Assembly: GCA_964487195.1 (NCBI GenBank)
Contig: CAZAPV010000028.1
Coordinates: 1 to 12,262, forward strand
Length of the DNA stretch: 12,262 bases
Reading direction: 5' to 3'
Source of the DNA: CAZAPV01 sp964487195
GTDB taxonomy: Bacteria; Patescibacteriota; Patescibacteriia; SG8-24
This document shows positions 1-8,868 of the stretch, piece after piece. How positions within the stretch are numbered: the stretch's first letter is position 1; every line of letters begins with the position of its first letter. The notes below the pieces were generated by a model that had not been told where the DNA came from, made no database searches, and worked only from the letters and a program-made list of their open reading frames with translations. Position numbers and translations under genes: made by a program.

Positions 1-1009
1 GCGCAGGAGGCGCTGCCGCAGGCGGCGGAGAAGTCGCAGGCGGTGGAACCGCAGGAGGCGGTTCAGGAGGCACCGTGGCGGACGGCGGCTTTGGAGCCGG
101 CGGCGAGTCGGACGCCGGTTCATCGGGGAGTTGGTACGTGATGCCGGTGATGTGGATGCGCTTCCACAGATTTTTCAGCGCATCCGCAGTCGGCGCCGGC
201 GTGACCGTTTCCGCCGGCTGGTACCATCGGTACATCCCGGCTTGTACGCCGCCCCAGAACAGACGGAACTTCGTCACCGGAATGGCGACGACGTTCGGGC
301 TTCCGCGGCGGGCGCTGATTTCGCCGACGATGAACGCGACGATCTGTCCGCGCGATTCGCTCACGACCGACGATCCGGACGATCCGGGACCGACGCTCGT
401 CTGGATGAGCGTGGCGCCGCGCCAGTTGATCCCTTCGCCGACCACGGGCCGGTCGAGGTACTCCATGCTGACGTGGCCGCGGAACAGCTGCTTGCCGAGA
501 CCGACCGGCGAGGCGAAATTGCAGACGTCTTCGCCGAGGCGTGGATCGTCGTTCGCGACGGTCATCACCGGCACGTCGTGGTCGAGCTCGGTTTCGAGCA
601 CCGCGAAGTCGTCGCCGCGACTTTGGTAACCGGCGGCGATCACTTTCGCGGGGTAGAACTTTTTGTTCCCGCCCTCGTCGAGCGTGATGTACCAGTTCGT
701 CGAGACGATGCCGGCGCGTTCGTGCGCGGTGTCGTCCTCGGAGACGCAGTGCGACGCGGTGACGAAGCGGTACGTTCGGCCGCCGTGTTCGAAGGCGGTG
801 ACCGTGCACAGCATCATCCTCCCGCCGTCCGTGGTCTCGGCGTAGAGCAGGCCGGTCGCTTTGCCGTACCGATCTTCGAGATCGCTGGTGTTCGGCGCCG
901 TCGGCGTGTTCTCGCGCGTCAGCTTGACGGTGAGCGTCGGGGAGCACGCCGTCCCGAGCATCGCGAACAGAGAGACGAGCATCAACATCATCCGTTGCGT
1001 TCGGTTCAT
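1..1009 (-). CDS. Trypsin-like serine protease, probable lipoprotein, with proline-rich C-terminal tail (C-terminus beyond window)
   Basis: This is probably a secreted or membrane-anchored chymotrypsin-fold endopeptidase. The start is the ATG at 1009, preceded by the Shine-Dalgarno AAGGAGG (1014-1020). Residues 1-21 form a hydrophobic signal peptide ending in LGTAC, an acceptable though imperfect lipobox, so Cys22 may be lipidated. The catalytic triad is readable: His87 in TASHC, Asp134 in GDDFAVLE, and Ser211 in GPGSSGSS. Cys68 and Cys88 sit like the trypsin disulfide that brackets the catalytic histidine. After about residue 300 the protein becomes a Pro/Ala/Ser tail (PPEPPPAVPPP-type) that is still open at position 1, so length and C-terminus are unknown. 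It is transcribed alone from a strong promoter, divergently from the CCA enzyme. The proline tail could span a cell wall or act as a linker. The protease family is clear; the substrate is unknown. Confidence 0.86.
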   Translation of the reverse strand, partial: MNRTQRMMLMLVSLFAMLGTACSPTLTVKLTRENTPTAPNTSDLEDRYGKATGLLYAETTDGGRMMLCTVTAFEHGGRTYRFVTASHCVSEDDTAHERAGIVSTNWYITLDEGGNKKFYPAKVIAAGYQSRGDDFAVLETELDHDVPVMTVANDDPRLGEDVCNFASPVGLGKQLFRGHVSMEYLDRPVVGEGINWRGATLIQTSVGPGSSGSSVVSESRGQIVAFIVGEISARRGSPNVVAIPVTKFRLFWGGVQAGMYRWYQPAETVTPAPTADALKNLWKRIHITGITYQLPDEPASDSPPAPKPPSATVPPEPPPAVPPPATSPPPAAAPPA

Positions 1010-1044
1010 GGCTGCCCTCCTTGGGCTGAAATGACCTAAAAAGG

Positions 1045-1072
1045 ACTATAGCAGGGGACAAAATGCCGTCAA
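1045..1072 (-). promoter_or_regulatory. Promoter of the serine protease gene
   Basis: On the minus strand TTGACG (1067-1072) and TATAGT (1045-1050) are 16 bp apart, and TGC directly before the -10 makes an extended -10. The predicted transcription start is near 1038, giving a leader of about 29 nt that ends in AAGGAGG. Confidence 0.75.
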
Positions 1073-1091
1073 ATGTTCGTGCCACCCGCGC

Positions 1092-1119
1092 TTGAACGCC
1101 ACGGGTTTTCTGCTATGCT
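1092..1119 (+). promoter_or_regulatory. Promoter of the CCA-adding enzyme gene
   Basis: TTGAAC (1092-1097) and TATGCT (1114-1119) are 16 bp apart, again with TGC before the -10. The predicted start of transcription is near 1126, only about 9 nt before the ATG at 1135, and no Shine-Dalgarno is visible. Its -35 lies 20 bp from the -35 of the divergent protease promoter. Confidence 0.7.
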
Positions 1120-1134
1120 CAATGGGAATTTTGT

Positions 1135-2631
1135 ATGACGCACGCCAACGCGACGGGAGAACAGCGGCTCAACGAGCTGATCGCGAACGATCCGCAGCTC
1201 GCGTTTTTGCCGCGCATGTTCGATCGGTTTCCCGGCGCCGAATGGTACGTCGTCGGCGGCGCGGTGCGCGACGCGCTGCTCGGACGCGCCGGACGCAAGG
1301 ATTACGACCTCGTGGCGCGCGGCGTTTCGCTCGAGGCGCTTTCTGAAGCGTTGGAGAAAGAGGGCGCGGTCAGTTTCGTCGGCAAAAGTTTCGGCGTGCT
1401 GAAATTCATCCCGCGCGGGTTCGAGGCCGAGGAAGCGGTGGACATCGCATGGCCGCGCACCGAGCGCGCCGGCGGGAGCGGCGGCTACCGCGATTTCGAA
1501 GTGTCCGCCGATCCGTCGCTCACGATCGAGCGCGATCTCGAACGCCGCGATTTCACCGTGAACGCGATCGCCTGGAACGTGCGGGAACGGCGGCTCGTCG
1601 ATCCGACCGGCGGCGTCCCCGACCTGGAGCGGCGCGTCATCCGCGCGGTGGGGAAGCCGGCAGAGCGGTTCGCCGAGGATTATTCCCGGATGCTGCGCGC
1701 GCTCCGATTCGCCTGCCAGCTCGGTTTCGAGATCGAAAAGAAAACGTGGAGCGCGCTCGCGGAGCGGATGCCGCATCTTGATGATGCGCGCGGGGAGAAT
1801 GAACGGGTGGTGCCGTACGAAACCGCGAGCCGAGAGTTCGTGAAGGCACTCGCCGCCGACCGCGTGAAAGCGATCGACCTTTTCGAAAAAAGCGGCGCGC
1901 TGTTTTTGCTGCTGCCGGAGCTCGCGGCGCTCTCCGGCTGTGCGCAGTCTCCGGGCCAGCACAGCGAAGGGGACGTCTGGACGCACACGAAGCTCGCGAT
2001 TACAAAACTCGGCGGACCGGAGTTCGCGGCGCTGTTTCCGGATGAAACGCCGACCGTCGAAACGACGATCGCGGTGCTGCTGCACGACGTCGCCAAACCG
2101 CTCACCGCGGCGCAGGGACCGGACCACATCACGTTCTACGGCCACGCCGAGCAGGGTTCGCTGCTCGCGAAACGCGCCGCGGAGCAGCTCCGCCTCTCGA
2201 GCGTCGAAGGCGCGAATATCGACGCCGATCGGCTCGGCGCGCTCATCAAGAACCATCTGTTCCCGAACGTCGTCAATCTCGCCGAGGTGCGCCGCGTCAC
2301 GCTCGAAAAATATTTCCTTGCCGATCCGCTCGTCGGCAGGGAGCTGCTTCACCTTGCCTGCGCCGACGCCGCGGCGAGCCTGCGGCCGAACGGCACCACC
2401 GATCTCTCGCACCTGCGCGCGCTGCTCGGCGAGCTGCGCCGCCTCGAAACGAAGCCCGGCGCCGGCGCGCCGAAACCGCTCCTCACCGGCGAGGAGGTGA
2501 TGGCTGCGCTGCAGCTCGCCCCGGGCAAAGAGGTCGGCGAGATGCTCGACCTCGTCCGCGAAGCGCAGCTCCGCGGCGAAATCAGCACTGCGGACGACGC
2601 GAAAAAATTCCTCCGCGCGATCAAAAAATAA
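1135..2631 (+). CDS. cca: CCA tRNA nucleotidyltransferase / poly(A) polymerase family protein with HD domain
   Basis: It adds or repairs the 3'-terminal CCA of tRNAs in the cytoplasm; it belongs to the class II nucleotidyltransferases. The N-terminal half has the family signatures in order: GGAVRD at residues 41-46, the metal-binding pair Asp56/Asp58 in KDYDLV, RRDFTVNA ending at Asn143, and EDYSRMLRALRF around residues 181-192. The second half carries an HD-type domain, with His276 and the doublet His317-Asp318 in LLHDVAKP, as in bacterial CCA enzymes that combine nucleotidyltransferase and phosphohydrolase activities. The 498-residue length is normal for HD-containing members. The ATG is supported by a promoter ending 15 bp upstream; there is no ribosome binding site, so initiation is probably near-leaderless. 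A poly(A) polymerase (pcnB-like) cannot be excluded from sequence alone. The gene converges with the next one, with one base between stop codons. Confidence 0.93.
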   Translation: MTHANATGEQRLNELIANDPQLAFLPRMFDRFPGAEWYVVGGAVRDALLGRAGRKDYDLVARGVSLEALSEALEKEGAVSFVGKSFGVLKFIPRGFEAEEAVDIAWPRTERAGGSGGYRDFEVSADPSLTIERDLERRDFTVNAIAWNVRERRLVDPTGGVPDLERRVIRAVGKPAERFAEDYSRMLRALRFACQLGFEIEKKTWSALAERMPHLDDARGENERVVPYETASREFVKALAADRVKAIDLFEKSGALFLLLPELAALSGCAQSPGQHSEGDVWTHTKLAITKLGGPEFAALFPDETPTVETTIAVLLHDVAKPLTAAQGPDHITFYGHAEQGSLLAKRAAEQLRLSSVEGANIDADRLGALIKNHLFPNVVNLAEVRRVTLEKYFLADPLVGRELLHLACADAAASLRPNGTTDLSHLRALLGELRRLETKPGAGAPKPLLTGEEVMAALQLAPGKEVGEMLDLVREAQLRGEISTADDAKKFLRAIKK

Positions 2632-2645
2632 TTTATTTTTTGATC
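2619..2645. terminator. Perfect AT-rich palindrome spanning two convergent stop codons, possible bidirectional terminator
   Basis: GATCAAAAAATAA (2619-2631) and its exact reverse complement (2633-2645) are separated by one T. Each arm ends in a TAA stop: that of cca at 2629-2631 and that of the minus-strand gene at 2633-2635. The A/T runs would place a U-tract inside the stem in both directions, so it may act as a compact bidirectional terminator. The stem is mostly A-T, so its strength is uncertain. Confidence 0.5.
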
Positions 2646-2959
2646 ATTTTCCGGACGTCGGTCCAGCTCCCTTTCAGTTCATCTTTCAATTCGTCGAGCT
2701 CCGCTTCGGAGAGCGTCTTGGCGCCGCGGCATTCCGCGATCGCCTTCTCCACGATTTCGTGGTACGCGCCTTTCGTCAGTTTGCCGACCGTCTTCGCGTG
2801 GCCCGCGACGCGGTTTTTGACGCGCACCGCCATCGCGCGCAGGGAGCGCATTTTTTTATCTTTGTCGTGCACGCCGCTCACGATCGCCGCGACCGCGCCG
2901 AGCACCGCGCCGGCGGCGAGTCCTTTGACGAAACTTTTCGCTGATGCCATAGGTTGCAT
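2633..2959 (-). CDS. Small membrane-anchored protein, YtxH-like
   Basis: This is a 108-residue protein with one N-terminal hydrophobic, glycine/alanine-rich segment at about residues 10-30 (FVKGLAAGAVLGAVAAIVSG type) and a highly charged, mostly helical remainder. That layout resembles YtxH-domain proteins, which are common in CPR genomes, but I see no residue-level signature and the function is unknown. The cytoplasmic part is rich in Lys and Glu and ends in IKK. Two starts are possible: ATG 2959 (MQPM) or ATG 2950 (MASAKS). Neither has a Shine-Dalgarno. A TATAAT box at 2978-2983 puts transcription start near 2971, leaving a leader of 11 or 20 nt. It is a single-gene unit, convergent with cca. 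The open frame and promoter support a real gene; the family call is weak. Confidence 0.72.
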   Translation of the reverse strand: MQPMASAKSFVKGLAAGAVLGAVAAIVSGVHDKDKKMRSLRAMAVRVKNRVAGHAKTVGKLTKGAYHEIVEKAIAECRGAKTLSEAELDELKDELKGSWTDVRKMIKK

Positions 2960-2977
2960 GGTTAAATGTATATTCCC

Positions 2978-2986
2978 ATTATAGCA
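2978..2986 (-). promoter_or_regulatory. Extended -10 element of the YtxH-like gene
   Basis: The minus strand reads TGCTATAAT, a consensus -10 with the TGn extension. No good -35 is visible at 16-18 bp upstream, which is tolerated by extended -10 promoters. Confidence 0.6.
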
Positions 2987-3005
2987 CGGCGGCGGCCGGG
3001 ATAAG

Positions 3006-3040
3006 AAAAATCCCCCTTCGCACGAGGCGTAGGGGGATCA
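3006..3040 (-). terminator. Rho-independent terminator of the acidic orphan gene, fused to its stop codon
   Basis: In transcript sense the TGA stop (3040-3038) runs directly into ATCCCCCT, a 13-nt loop with a small internal CGC/GCG pairing, AGGGGGAT, then a U-run. The stem is 8 bp. A near-copy ends the gene at 9473-9706. Confidence 0.9.
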
Positions 3041-3847
3041 GGAAGCGGAAGAAGACGGTGGCCAGAGGCGGGCGGCCTCGGCTGCGGCGAGCGCATCCGC
3101 GCATCGGTACGCCTTCGCGATATAGTCAGGGAGCTCTTCGTCCATGGCAGACAACACCATCGTCCGGATTTCTTCGACAGGCGCATGGTGCTCCATGGCG
3201 ACCTGCAACACCCCCGGCTCCATGACGACCTTTCTTATCGCGGGATCCTCGACCCCGGACATCATCAGATCGGCGCGGCGCCGCCACCACGCGTGGCGTT
3301 CGACCGGCGAGTACCGTTCGGCGACGAAGGCGTCGTACCATTCCGCCGCTTCAAGCGGGAGCGCGGCATTTTCCGCCGCGACTGTTCTCGCCGCGGCGAC
3401 GGTTTTTTCGATCTCTCCGTACGGATCGGATCCGCCGGCGTGCTCCTCGACGAGGAACGCGCACAGCGCTTTCATCATCACTTCGATCGCCGCGGCGATC
3501 GCCGCGAACATCTCGGGACGCGCGTTCAGCTGATCTCCCTCCGATGCGCTCACGTCGCGCGTCATCTGGTCGATCGTTTCGCGGTCGCACAACGGTTCCA
3601 GTTCCGCGACGGTGACGATCGGCGCCGAACGATCGTCGGCGACGAACCGTTCGGCGACGAGCGTGACGACGCGGTTCTCGAAATCGGCGCTGAACAGCGC
3701 GGTGCGCGCATGCGGCGAGGGCGGTTCCTCGTCGTCCTCGTCCGTCCCTGTGGACCCGCGCTCCAGTTCAGTCTGCTTCGTCACCTCATGGCCGCGAATC
3801 GCCGCGAGGATCGTTTTTACTTCTTCAACGGTCGGTTTCGGATCCAT
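3038..3847 (-). CDS. Hypothetical acidic protein, 269 residues
   Basis: I do not recognise a family. The start is ATG 3847 (MDPKPTVEEVK), because AAAGGAG lies 8 nt upstream; a longer open frame to 3898 would start upstream of the predicted transcription start. The protein is soluble-looking, with no signal peptide or clear membrane span, and strongly acidic, with a DEDDEEPP patch near residues 36-43. It is alanine-rich and probably mostly helical from about residue 100 onward, with aromatic clusters (EWYDAF, HAWWRRR) in the second half and a low-complexity PPSSSAS end. No catalytic motif is evident. It is a stand-alone transcription unit with a strong TTGACA promoter, a hairpin leader nearly identical to that of the nucleotidase gene at 10318, and a terminator that begins in its stop codon. 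Function unknown. Confidence 0.8.
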   Translation of the reverse strand: MDPKPTVEEVKTILAAIRGHEVTKQTELERGSTGTDEDDEEPPSPHARTALFSADFENRVVTLVAERFVADDRSAPIVTVAELEPLCDRETIDQMTRDVSASEGDQLNARPEMFAAIAAAIEVMMKALCAFLVEEHAGGSDPYGEIEKTVAAARTVAAENAALPLEAAEWYDAFVAERYSPVERHAWWRRRADLMMSGVEDPAIRKVVMEPGVLQVAMEHHAPVEEIRTMVLSAMDEELPDYIAKAYRCADALAAAEAARLWPPSSSAS

Positions 3848-3850
3848 CGG

Positions 3851-3871
3851 TCGCTCCTTTGTAAAGGACTG
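3851..3871 (-). promoter_or_regulatory. Palindromic 5' leader overlapping the Shine-Dalgarno sequence
   Basis: The transcript reads CAGTCCTTTACAAAGGAGCG; TCCTTT and AAAGGA are exact inverted repeats with 2 nt between them (3855-3868). In RNA at least the outer 4 bp could pair and bury the AAAGGAG site. The predicted transcription start is near 3870, so the hairpin would be the very 5' end of the mRNA. The same 21-nt block, with one mismatch, is at 10322-10342. Confidence 0.7.
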
Positions 3872-3876
3872 GCGCA

Positions 3877-3905
3877 ACGATAAAGAGATTCGGCGCAACT
3901 GTCAA
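3877..3905 (-). promoter_or_regulatory. Promoter of the acidic orphan gene
   Basis: The minus strand has a consensus TTGACA (3900-3905), a 17-bp spacer and TATCGT (3877-3882). The predicted transcription start is near 3870. Confidence 0.8.
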
Positions 3906-3935
3906 TGCGAGCGGATCCTCGCCGTGTCCACGCGA

Positions 3936-3968
3936 TAAAAAATCCCCGATCCAGCTGGATCGGGGATT
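3936..3968 (-). terminator. Strong rho-independent terminator of the HEXXH protein gene
   Basis: A perfect 28-nt palindrome at 3941-3968 has arms AATCCCCGATCC and GGATCGGGGATT around AGCT. It is followed on the minus strand by a U-run. It begins inside the TAA stop of the gene ending at 3968. The plus-strand side has only TTTATT, so the minus direction is favoured. Confidence 0.9.
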
Positions 3969-4366
3969 TATTCTTCAAGAAGCGGCGTCGCAAGTTTGTG
4001 CAGACGGACGGCGTCGCGCGCGGTCATATGCCGCATGATCAGCCGTTCAAGCCTGGTCACCTCCTTTTCCTCCCGCTTCTTATCTGAGCCGAAGCTCTCG
4101 TGAAGGGTCGCATGGAGGCATTCATGGACGAGCGTCGCGAGCACGTCATAACGATAGTCGATCAGGATCATCTTCGCCTGGAAGACGGTCCAACCGATGG
4201 CGCGGATTTCGTTGATTTCCGGCGAAAGAACCCGACAAGCGTTCTTGTTCATGAAAAGTTTCGCGTAGTTGATCCGATAGTCGCCGGATTCGAGAAACGC
4301 GAAGATCTTCCGCAGGAGCCGGTTGCACAACCGGCGATTCCGTTCGCGTCGGTCGTTGTTGGCCAT
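3968..4366 (-). CDS. Small HEXXH-motif protein, putative zinc metallopeptidase
   Basis: This 132-residue protein is translated from ATG 4366 (MANNDRRERN), which has GGAGG 6 nt upstream; the open frame extends to 4423 but that part lies before the predicted transcription start. The key feature is His81-Glu82-Cys-Leu-His85 in LVHECLHATLHE, the zinc-binding HEXXH signature of gluzincin/SprT-like peptidases. His89, Glu90 or a Glu in the charged stretch 99-102 could supply a third ligand. The preceding YRYDVLATL helix is typical of a motif-bearing helix. The N-terminus is Arg-rich; there is no signal peptide or membrane span, so it is probably cytoplasmic. It is shorter than most complete metallopeptidases. 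It has its own promoter and a strong terminator. The motif is seen; protease activity is inference and the substrate is unknown. Confidence 0.78.
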   Translation of the reverse strand: MANNDRRERNRRLCNRLLRKIFAFLESGDYRINYAKLFMNKNACRVLSPEINEIRAIGWTVFQAKMILIDYRYDVLATLVHECLHATLHESFGSDKKREEKEVTRLERLIMRHMTARDAVRLHKLATPLLEE

Positions 4367-4423
4367 GTCGCCTCCATTGAAAAGAGCCGTTCTCATCTTT
4401 ACAGAGCGCGGCAAAACAGGCAA
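4367..4423 (-). promoter_or_regulatory. Promoter and Shine-Dalgarno leader of the HEXXH protein gene
   Basis: The minus strand has TTGCCT (4418-4423), a 16-bp spacer and TAAAGA (4396-4401). A leader of about 22 nt (CGGCTCTTTTCAATGGAGG, then CGAC) follows and leads to ATG 4366. The leader closely matches the one before the gene at 10441. The -10 is poor, so the promoter is less certain than the leader. Confidence 0.55.
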
Positions 4424-4435
4424 TCTGAATGCAGT

Positions 4436-4753
4436 ATGTCGGCATCAACGTTGAGTTCCGAAACCGCGACGATGTACCTGCGCGACGTCGAACCGCCGTG
4501 GCGCGCGTTCTGGTTCCACATGCACCGGATGGCGAAAAATCTCGCGGAGTTCGCGGACGGCCTCGGCACGATCAGCGACGAGGTGTTCGAGTATCACGTC
4601 AGCGGACAGAAGAACGATCTGGAGCGCTGGGTGCAGGAGGTGATCGGCGACGCTGTCCTCGCCGAGCGGTTGTCGGCGGTCCGGACGAAGGAAGACGCGG
4701 CGCGCGCCGCCCGCGAGCGCGTGGAGGAGCTGCGCGCCGCCGCGCGCGGTTGA
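4436..4753 (+). CDS. DUF5752-like small protein
   Basis: This is a 105-residue cytoplasmic protein. From Tyr14 on it follows a pattern I associate with DUF5752-type proteins frequent in CPR bacteria and archaea: PPWRAFWF, then KNLAEFADGLGTISDEVFEYHV (residues 34-55), KNDLERWVQEVIGD (59-72) and LAERL, ending in an Ala/Arg/Glu-rich helix. The role of the family is unknown. The ATG at 4436 (MSAS) is chosen; ATG 4472 (MYLRD) would keep the whole conserved part and is a real alternative. No Shine-Dalgarno precedes either start. A weak TTTACA (4398-4403) with CAATCT (4421-4426), 17 bp apart, could be its promoter and overlaps the divergent promoter on the other strand. The TGA stop overlaps the -35 of the next gene. 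Confidence 0.78.
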   Translation: MSASTLSSETATMYLRDVEPPWRAFWFHMHRMAKNLAEFADGLGTISDEVFEYHVSGQKNDLERWVQEVIGDAVLAERLSAVRTKEDAARAARERVEELRAAARG

Positions 4754-4778
4754 TCGTTTCCGCCGCCGAGTGTACAGT
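4750..4778 (+). promoter_or_regulatory. Promoter of the cysteine-rich mini-protein gene
   Basis: TTGATC (4750-4755) and TACAGT (4773-4778) are 17 bp apart. The -35 overlaps the TGA stop of the upstream gene. The predicted transcription start is near 4785, about 34 nt before ATG 4819. Confidence 0.6.
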
Positions 4779-4818
4779 GAAGGAAATTATTTTTCATCGA
4801 CGAACTCCCTCACGAAGT

Positions 4819-4974
4819 ATGGCGCTCACGTGCGGCGTCTGCGAACACGAACACGACGAAGACGGCTCCTGCGCATGCGGGTGCGAGGTCGAGCAGCAGT
4901 TGGAGCAGCTGTGCTGGAGCTGCGGCCACCCGGAACACGCCGAACGCGACTGCAAGTGCGGCTGCGTGGGATAA
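4819..4974 (+). CDS. Cysteine-rich 51-residue mini-protein with two tandem CxxC-H-H-CxCxC units
   Basis: This small protein has ten cysteines arranged as an internal duplication. Unit 1 is Cys5-x2-Cys8-x-His10-x-His12 then Cys18-x-Cys20-x-Cys22. Unit 2 is Cys32-x2-Cys35-x-His37-x2-His40 then Cys45-x-Cys47-x-Cys49. A Glu/Gln/Leu linker joins them. Such spacing suggests zinc (or other metal) binding, either two small knuckles or a metallothionein-like cluster; disulfides are less likely because there is no signal peptide. I do not recognise a named family. The start is ATG 4819, downstream of a predicted promoter; an in-frame GTG at 4777 overlaps the -10 and is rejected. No Shine-Dalgarno is visible. 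It lies 14 nt before the exonuclease gene and may be cotranscribed with it. Two matching Cys/His units make chance coding unlikely. Confidence 0.8.
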   Translation: MALTCGVCEHEHDEDGSCACGCEVEQQLEQLCWSCGHPEHAERDCKCGCVG

Positions 4975-4988
4975 TTTTTTCTTGACGT

Positions 4989-5564
4989 ATGGGCAAAGAG
5001 ATCGTGCTCGACATCGAAACGGCGAACAGCTTCGCGGACGTGGGCAAATACGACCCCGCGCTGCTCAAGGTGTCGCTCGTCGGCGTGTACTCGTACGACA
5101 CCGACACGTACGATTCGTTCCTGGAGCCGGAACTTCCGAAACTGTGGCGGCTGCTCGAGTCCGCGGACCGCATCATCGGTTACAACATCCTCGGTTTCGA
5201 TTTTCCGGTGCTCAACACGTACTATCCCGGCGATCTGATCAAGTTTCCGTCGCTCGACATCATGGCCGAGATCGAAAAACAGATCGGATTCCGCGTGAAA
5301 CTGGATGATGTCGCCCACGCGTCGCTCGGCGTCGGCAAATCGGGGAACGGACTGCAGGCGATCGAATTTTTCCGGCGCGGCGAGATCGACAAGCTCCGCG
5401 CGTACTGCCTGCAGGACGTCAAAGTGACGAAAGAGGTGTACGAGTACGGATTGAAGAACGATCACGTGAAGTACAACGACCGTATCGGCAAGCAGGTCGC
5501 GGTGCCGGTGCGGTTCGCATTGGGTCAGGAGAAGAGATCGGTGAGCATGACGTTGCCGTTGTAA
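4989..5564 (+). CDS. DEDDy-type 3'-5' exonuclease (DnaQ/RNase H-like fold)
   Basis: This is a stand-alone 191-residue exonuclease domain. All three Exo motifs are readable: Exo I Asp8 and Glu10 in VLDIET, Exo II Asp71 in GYNILGFDFPVL, and Exo III Tyr139-x3-Asp143 in YCLQDVKVTKEVYEYG. The Tyr makes it the DEDDy subclass, which uses two metal ions to remove nucleotides from 3' ends. It resembles the RNase_H_2/YprB-like and PolB-exonuclease groups more than proofreading DnaQ, and no polymerase or helicase domain is attached. The length suits an isolated domain. DNA versus RNA as substrate cannot be told. The start ATG 4989 lies 14 nt after the mini-protein stop, has no Shine-Dalgarno, and begins directly with the first beta strand. 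Cotranscription with the mini-protein is likely. Confidence 0.88.
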   Translation: MGKEIVLDIETANSFADVGKYDPALLKVSLVGVYSYDTDTYDSFLEPELPKLWRLLESADRIIGYNILGFDFPVLNTYYPGDLIKFPSLDIMAEIEKQIGFRVKLDDVAHASLGVGKSGNGLQAIEFFRRGEIDKLRAYCLQDVKVTKEVYEYGLKNDHVKYNDRIGKQVAVPVRFALGQEKRSVSMTLPL

Positions 5565-5582
5565 GGCGGATGAACGGACTAT

Positions 5583-5591
5583 TTATCCACA
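5583..5591 (+). promoter_or_regulatory. DnaA box (TTATCCACA) upstream of nrdJ
   Basis: It is an exact match to the strong E. coli DnaA box consensus TTATNCACA, located 24 bp upstream of the nrdJ -10. A second match lies inverted at 5643-5651. DnaA binding near ribonucleotide reductase promoters is known for E. coli nrdAB; here it is a prediction. Confidence 0.6.
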
Positions 5592-5595
5592 GCTC

Positions 5596-5617
5596 ATACC
5601 ACAAGATATTGTGGTAT
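5596..5617. promoter_or_regulatory. NrdR box 1, palindrome over the nrdJ -10
   Basis: ATACCACAA and TTGTGGTAT are perfect 9-bp arms around GATA. The 16-bp core at 5599-5614 matches the NrdR-box consensus acaCwAtATaTwGtgt at 13 of 16 positions. It overlaps the TATACT element, as expected for repression. Confidence 0.8.
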
Positions 5618-5620
5618 ACT
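5612..5620 (+). promoter_or_regulatory. Extended -10 of the nrdJ promoter
   Basis: TGGTATACT is an extended -10. No good -35 is visible at the usual distance. Transcription would start near 5627, giving a leader of about 31 nt that contains the second NrdR box and no Shine-Dalgarno. Confidence 0.65.
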
Positions 5621-5631
5621 CGTTTTAAGTA

Positions 5632-5647
5632 ACACAACCTATTGTGT
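5632..5647. promoter_or_regulatory. NrdR box 2
   Basis: ACACAACCTATTGTGT has perfect 6-bp arms and matches the NrdR consensus at 14 of 16 positions. Its centre is 33 bp from that of box 1, about three helical turns, which fits the paired-box arrangement known for NrdR. Confidence 0.8.
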
Positions 5648-5651
5648 ATAA
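5643..5651 (-). promoter_or_regulatory. Second DnaA box (TTATACACA), inverted
   Basis: The minus strand reads TTATACACA, matching TTATNCACA exactly. It overlaps NrdR box 2 by five bases and ends seven bases before the nrdJ ATG. Confidence 0.45.
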
Positions 5652-5657
5652 CATTCT

Positions 5658-8861
<3,204 letters not shown>

Positions 8862-8868
8862 AAATCCT

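Noticed and set aside
1..80. GGAGGCGG-like short repeats as a tandem repeat or G-quadruplex element
   Set aside because: They are the codons of the proline/alanine tail of the protease on the other strand; no regular repeat unit is maintained.
120..1085. Long minus-strand open frame (321 codons) opposite the start of the window
   Set aside because: It is Arg/Asp-rich out-of-frame reading of the protease gene. The true frame starts at 1009 and carries the catalytic triad; it is open at the window edge.
1069..2412. 447-codon minus-strand frame over cca
   Set aside because: The opposite strand has all CCA-enzyme motifs; this frame has biased Arg/Glu composition and no motif.
4100..4435. Upstream extension of the DUF5752-like frame to ATG 4100
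   Set aside because: This part overlaps the HEXXH protein on the other strand and its promoter, and does not resemble the conserved domain.
5583..5651. Replication origin suggested by DnaA boxes
   Set aside because: Only two boxes, no AT-rich unwinding region of useful length, and no dnaA/dnaN neighbours. A regulatory role at nrdJ is more likely.
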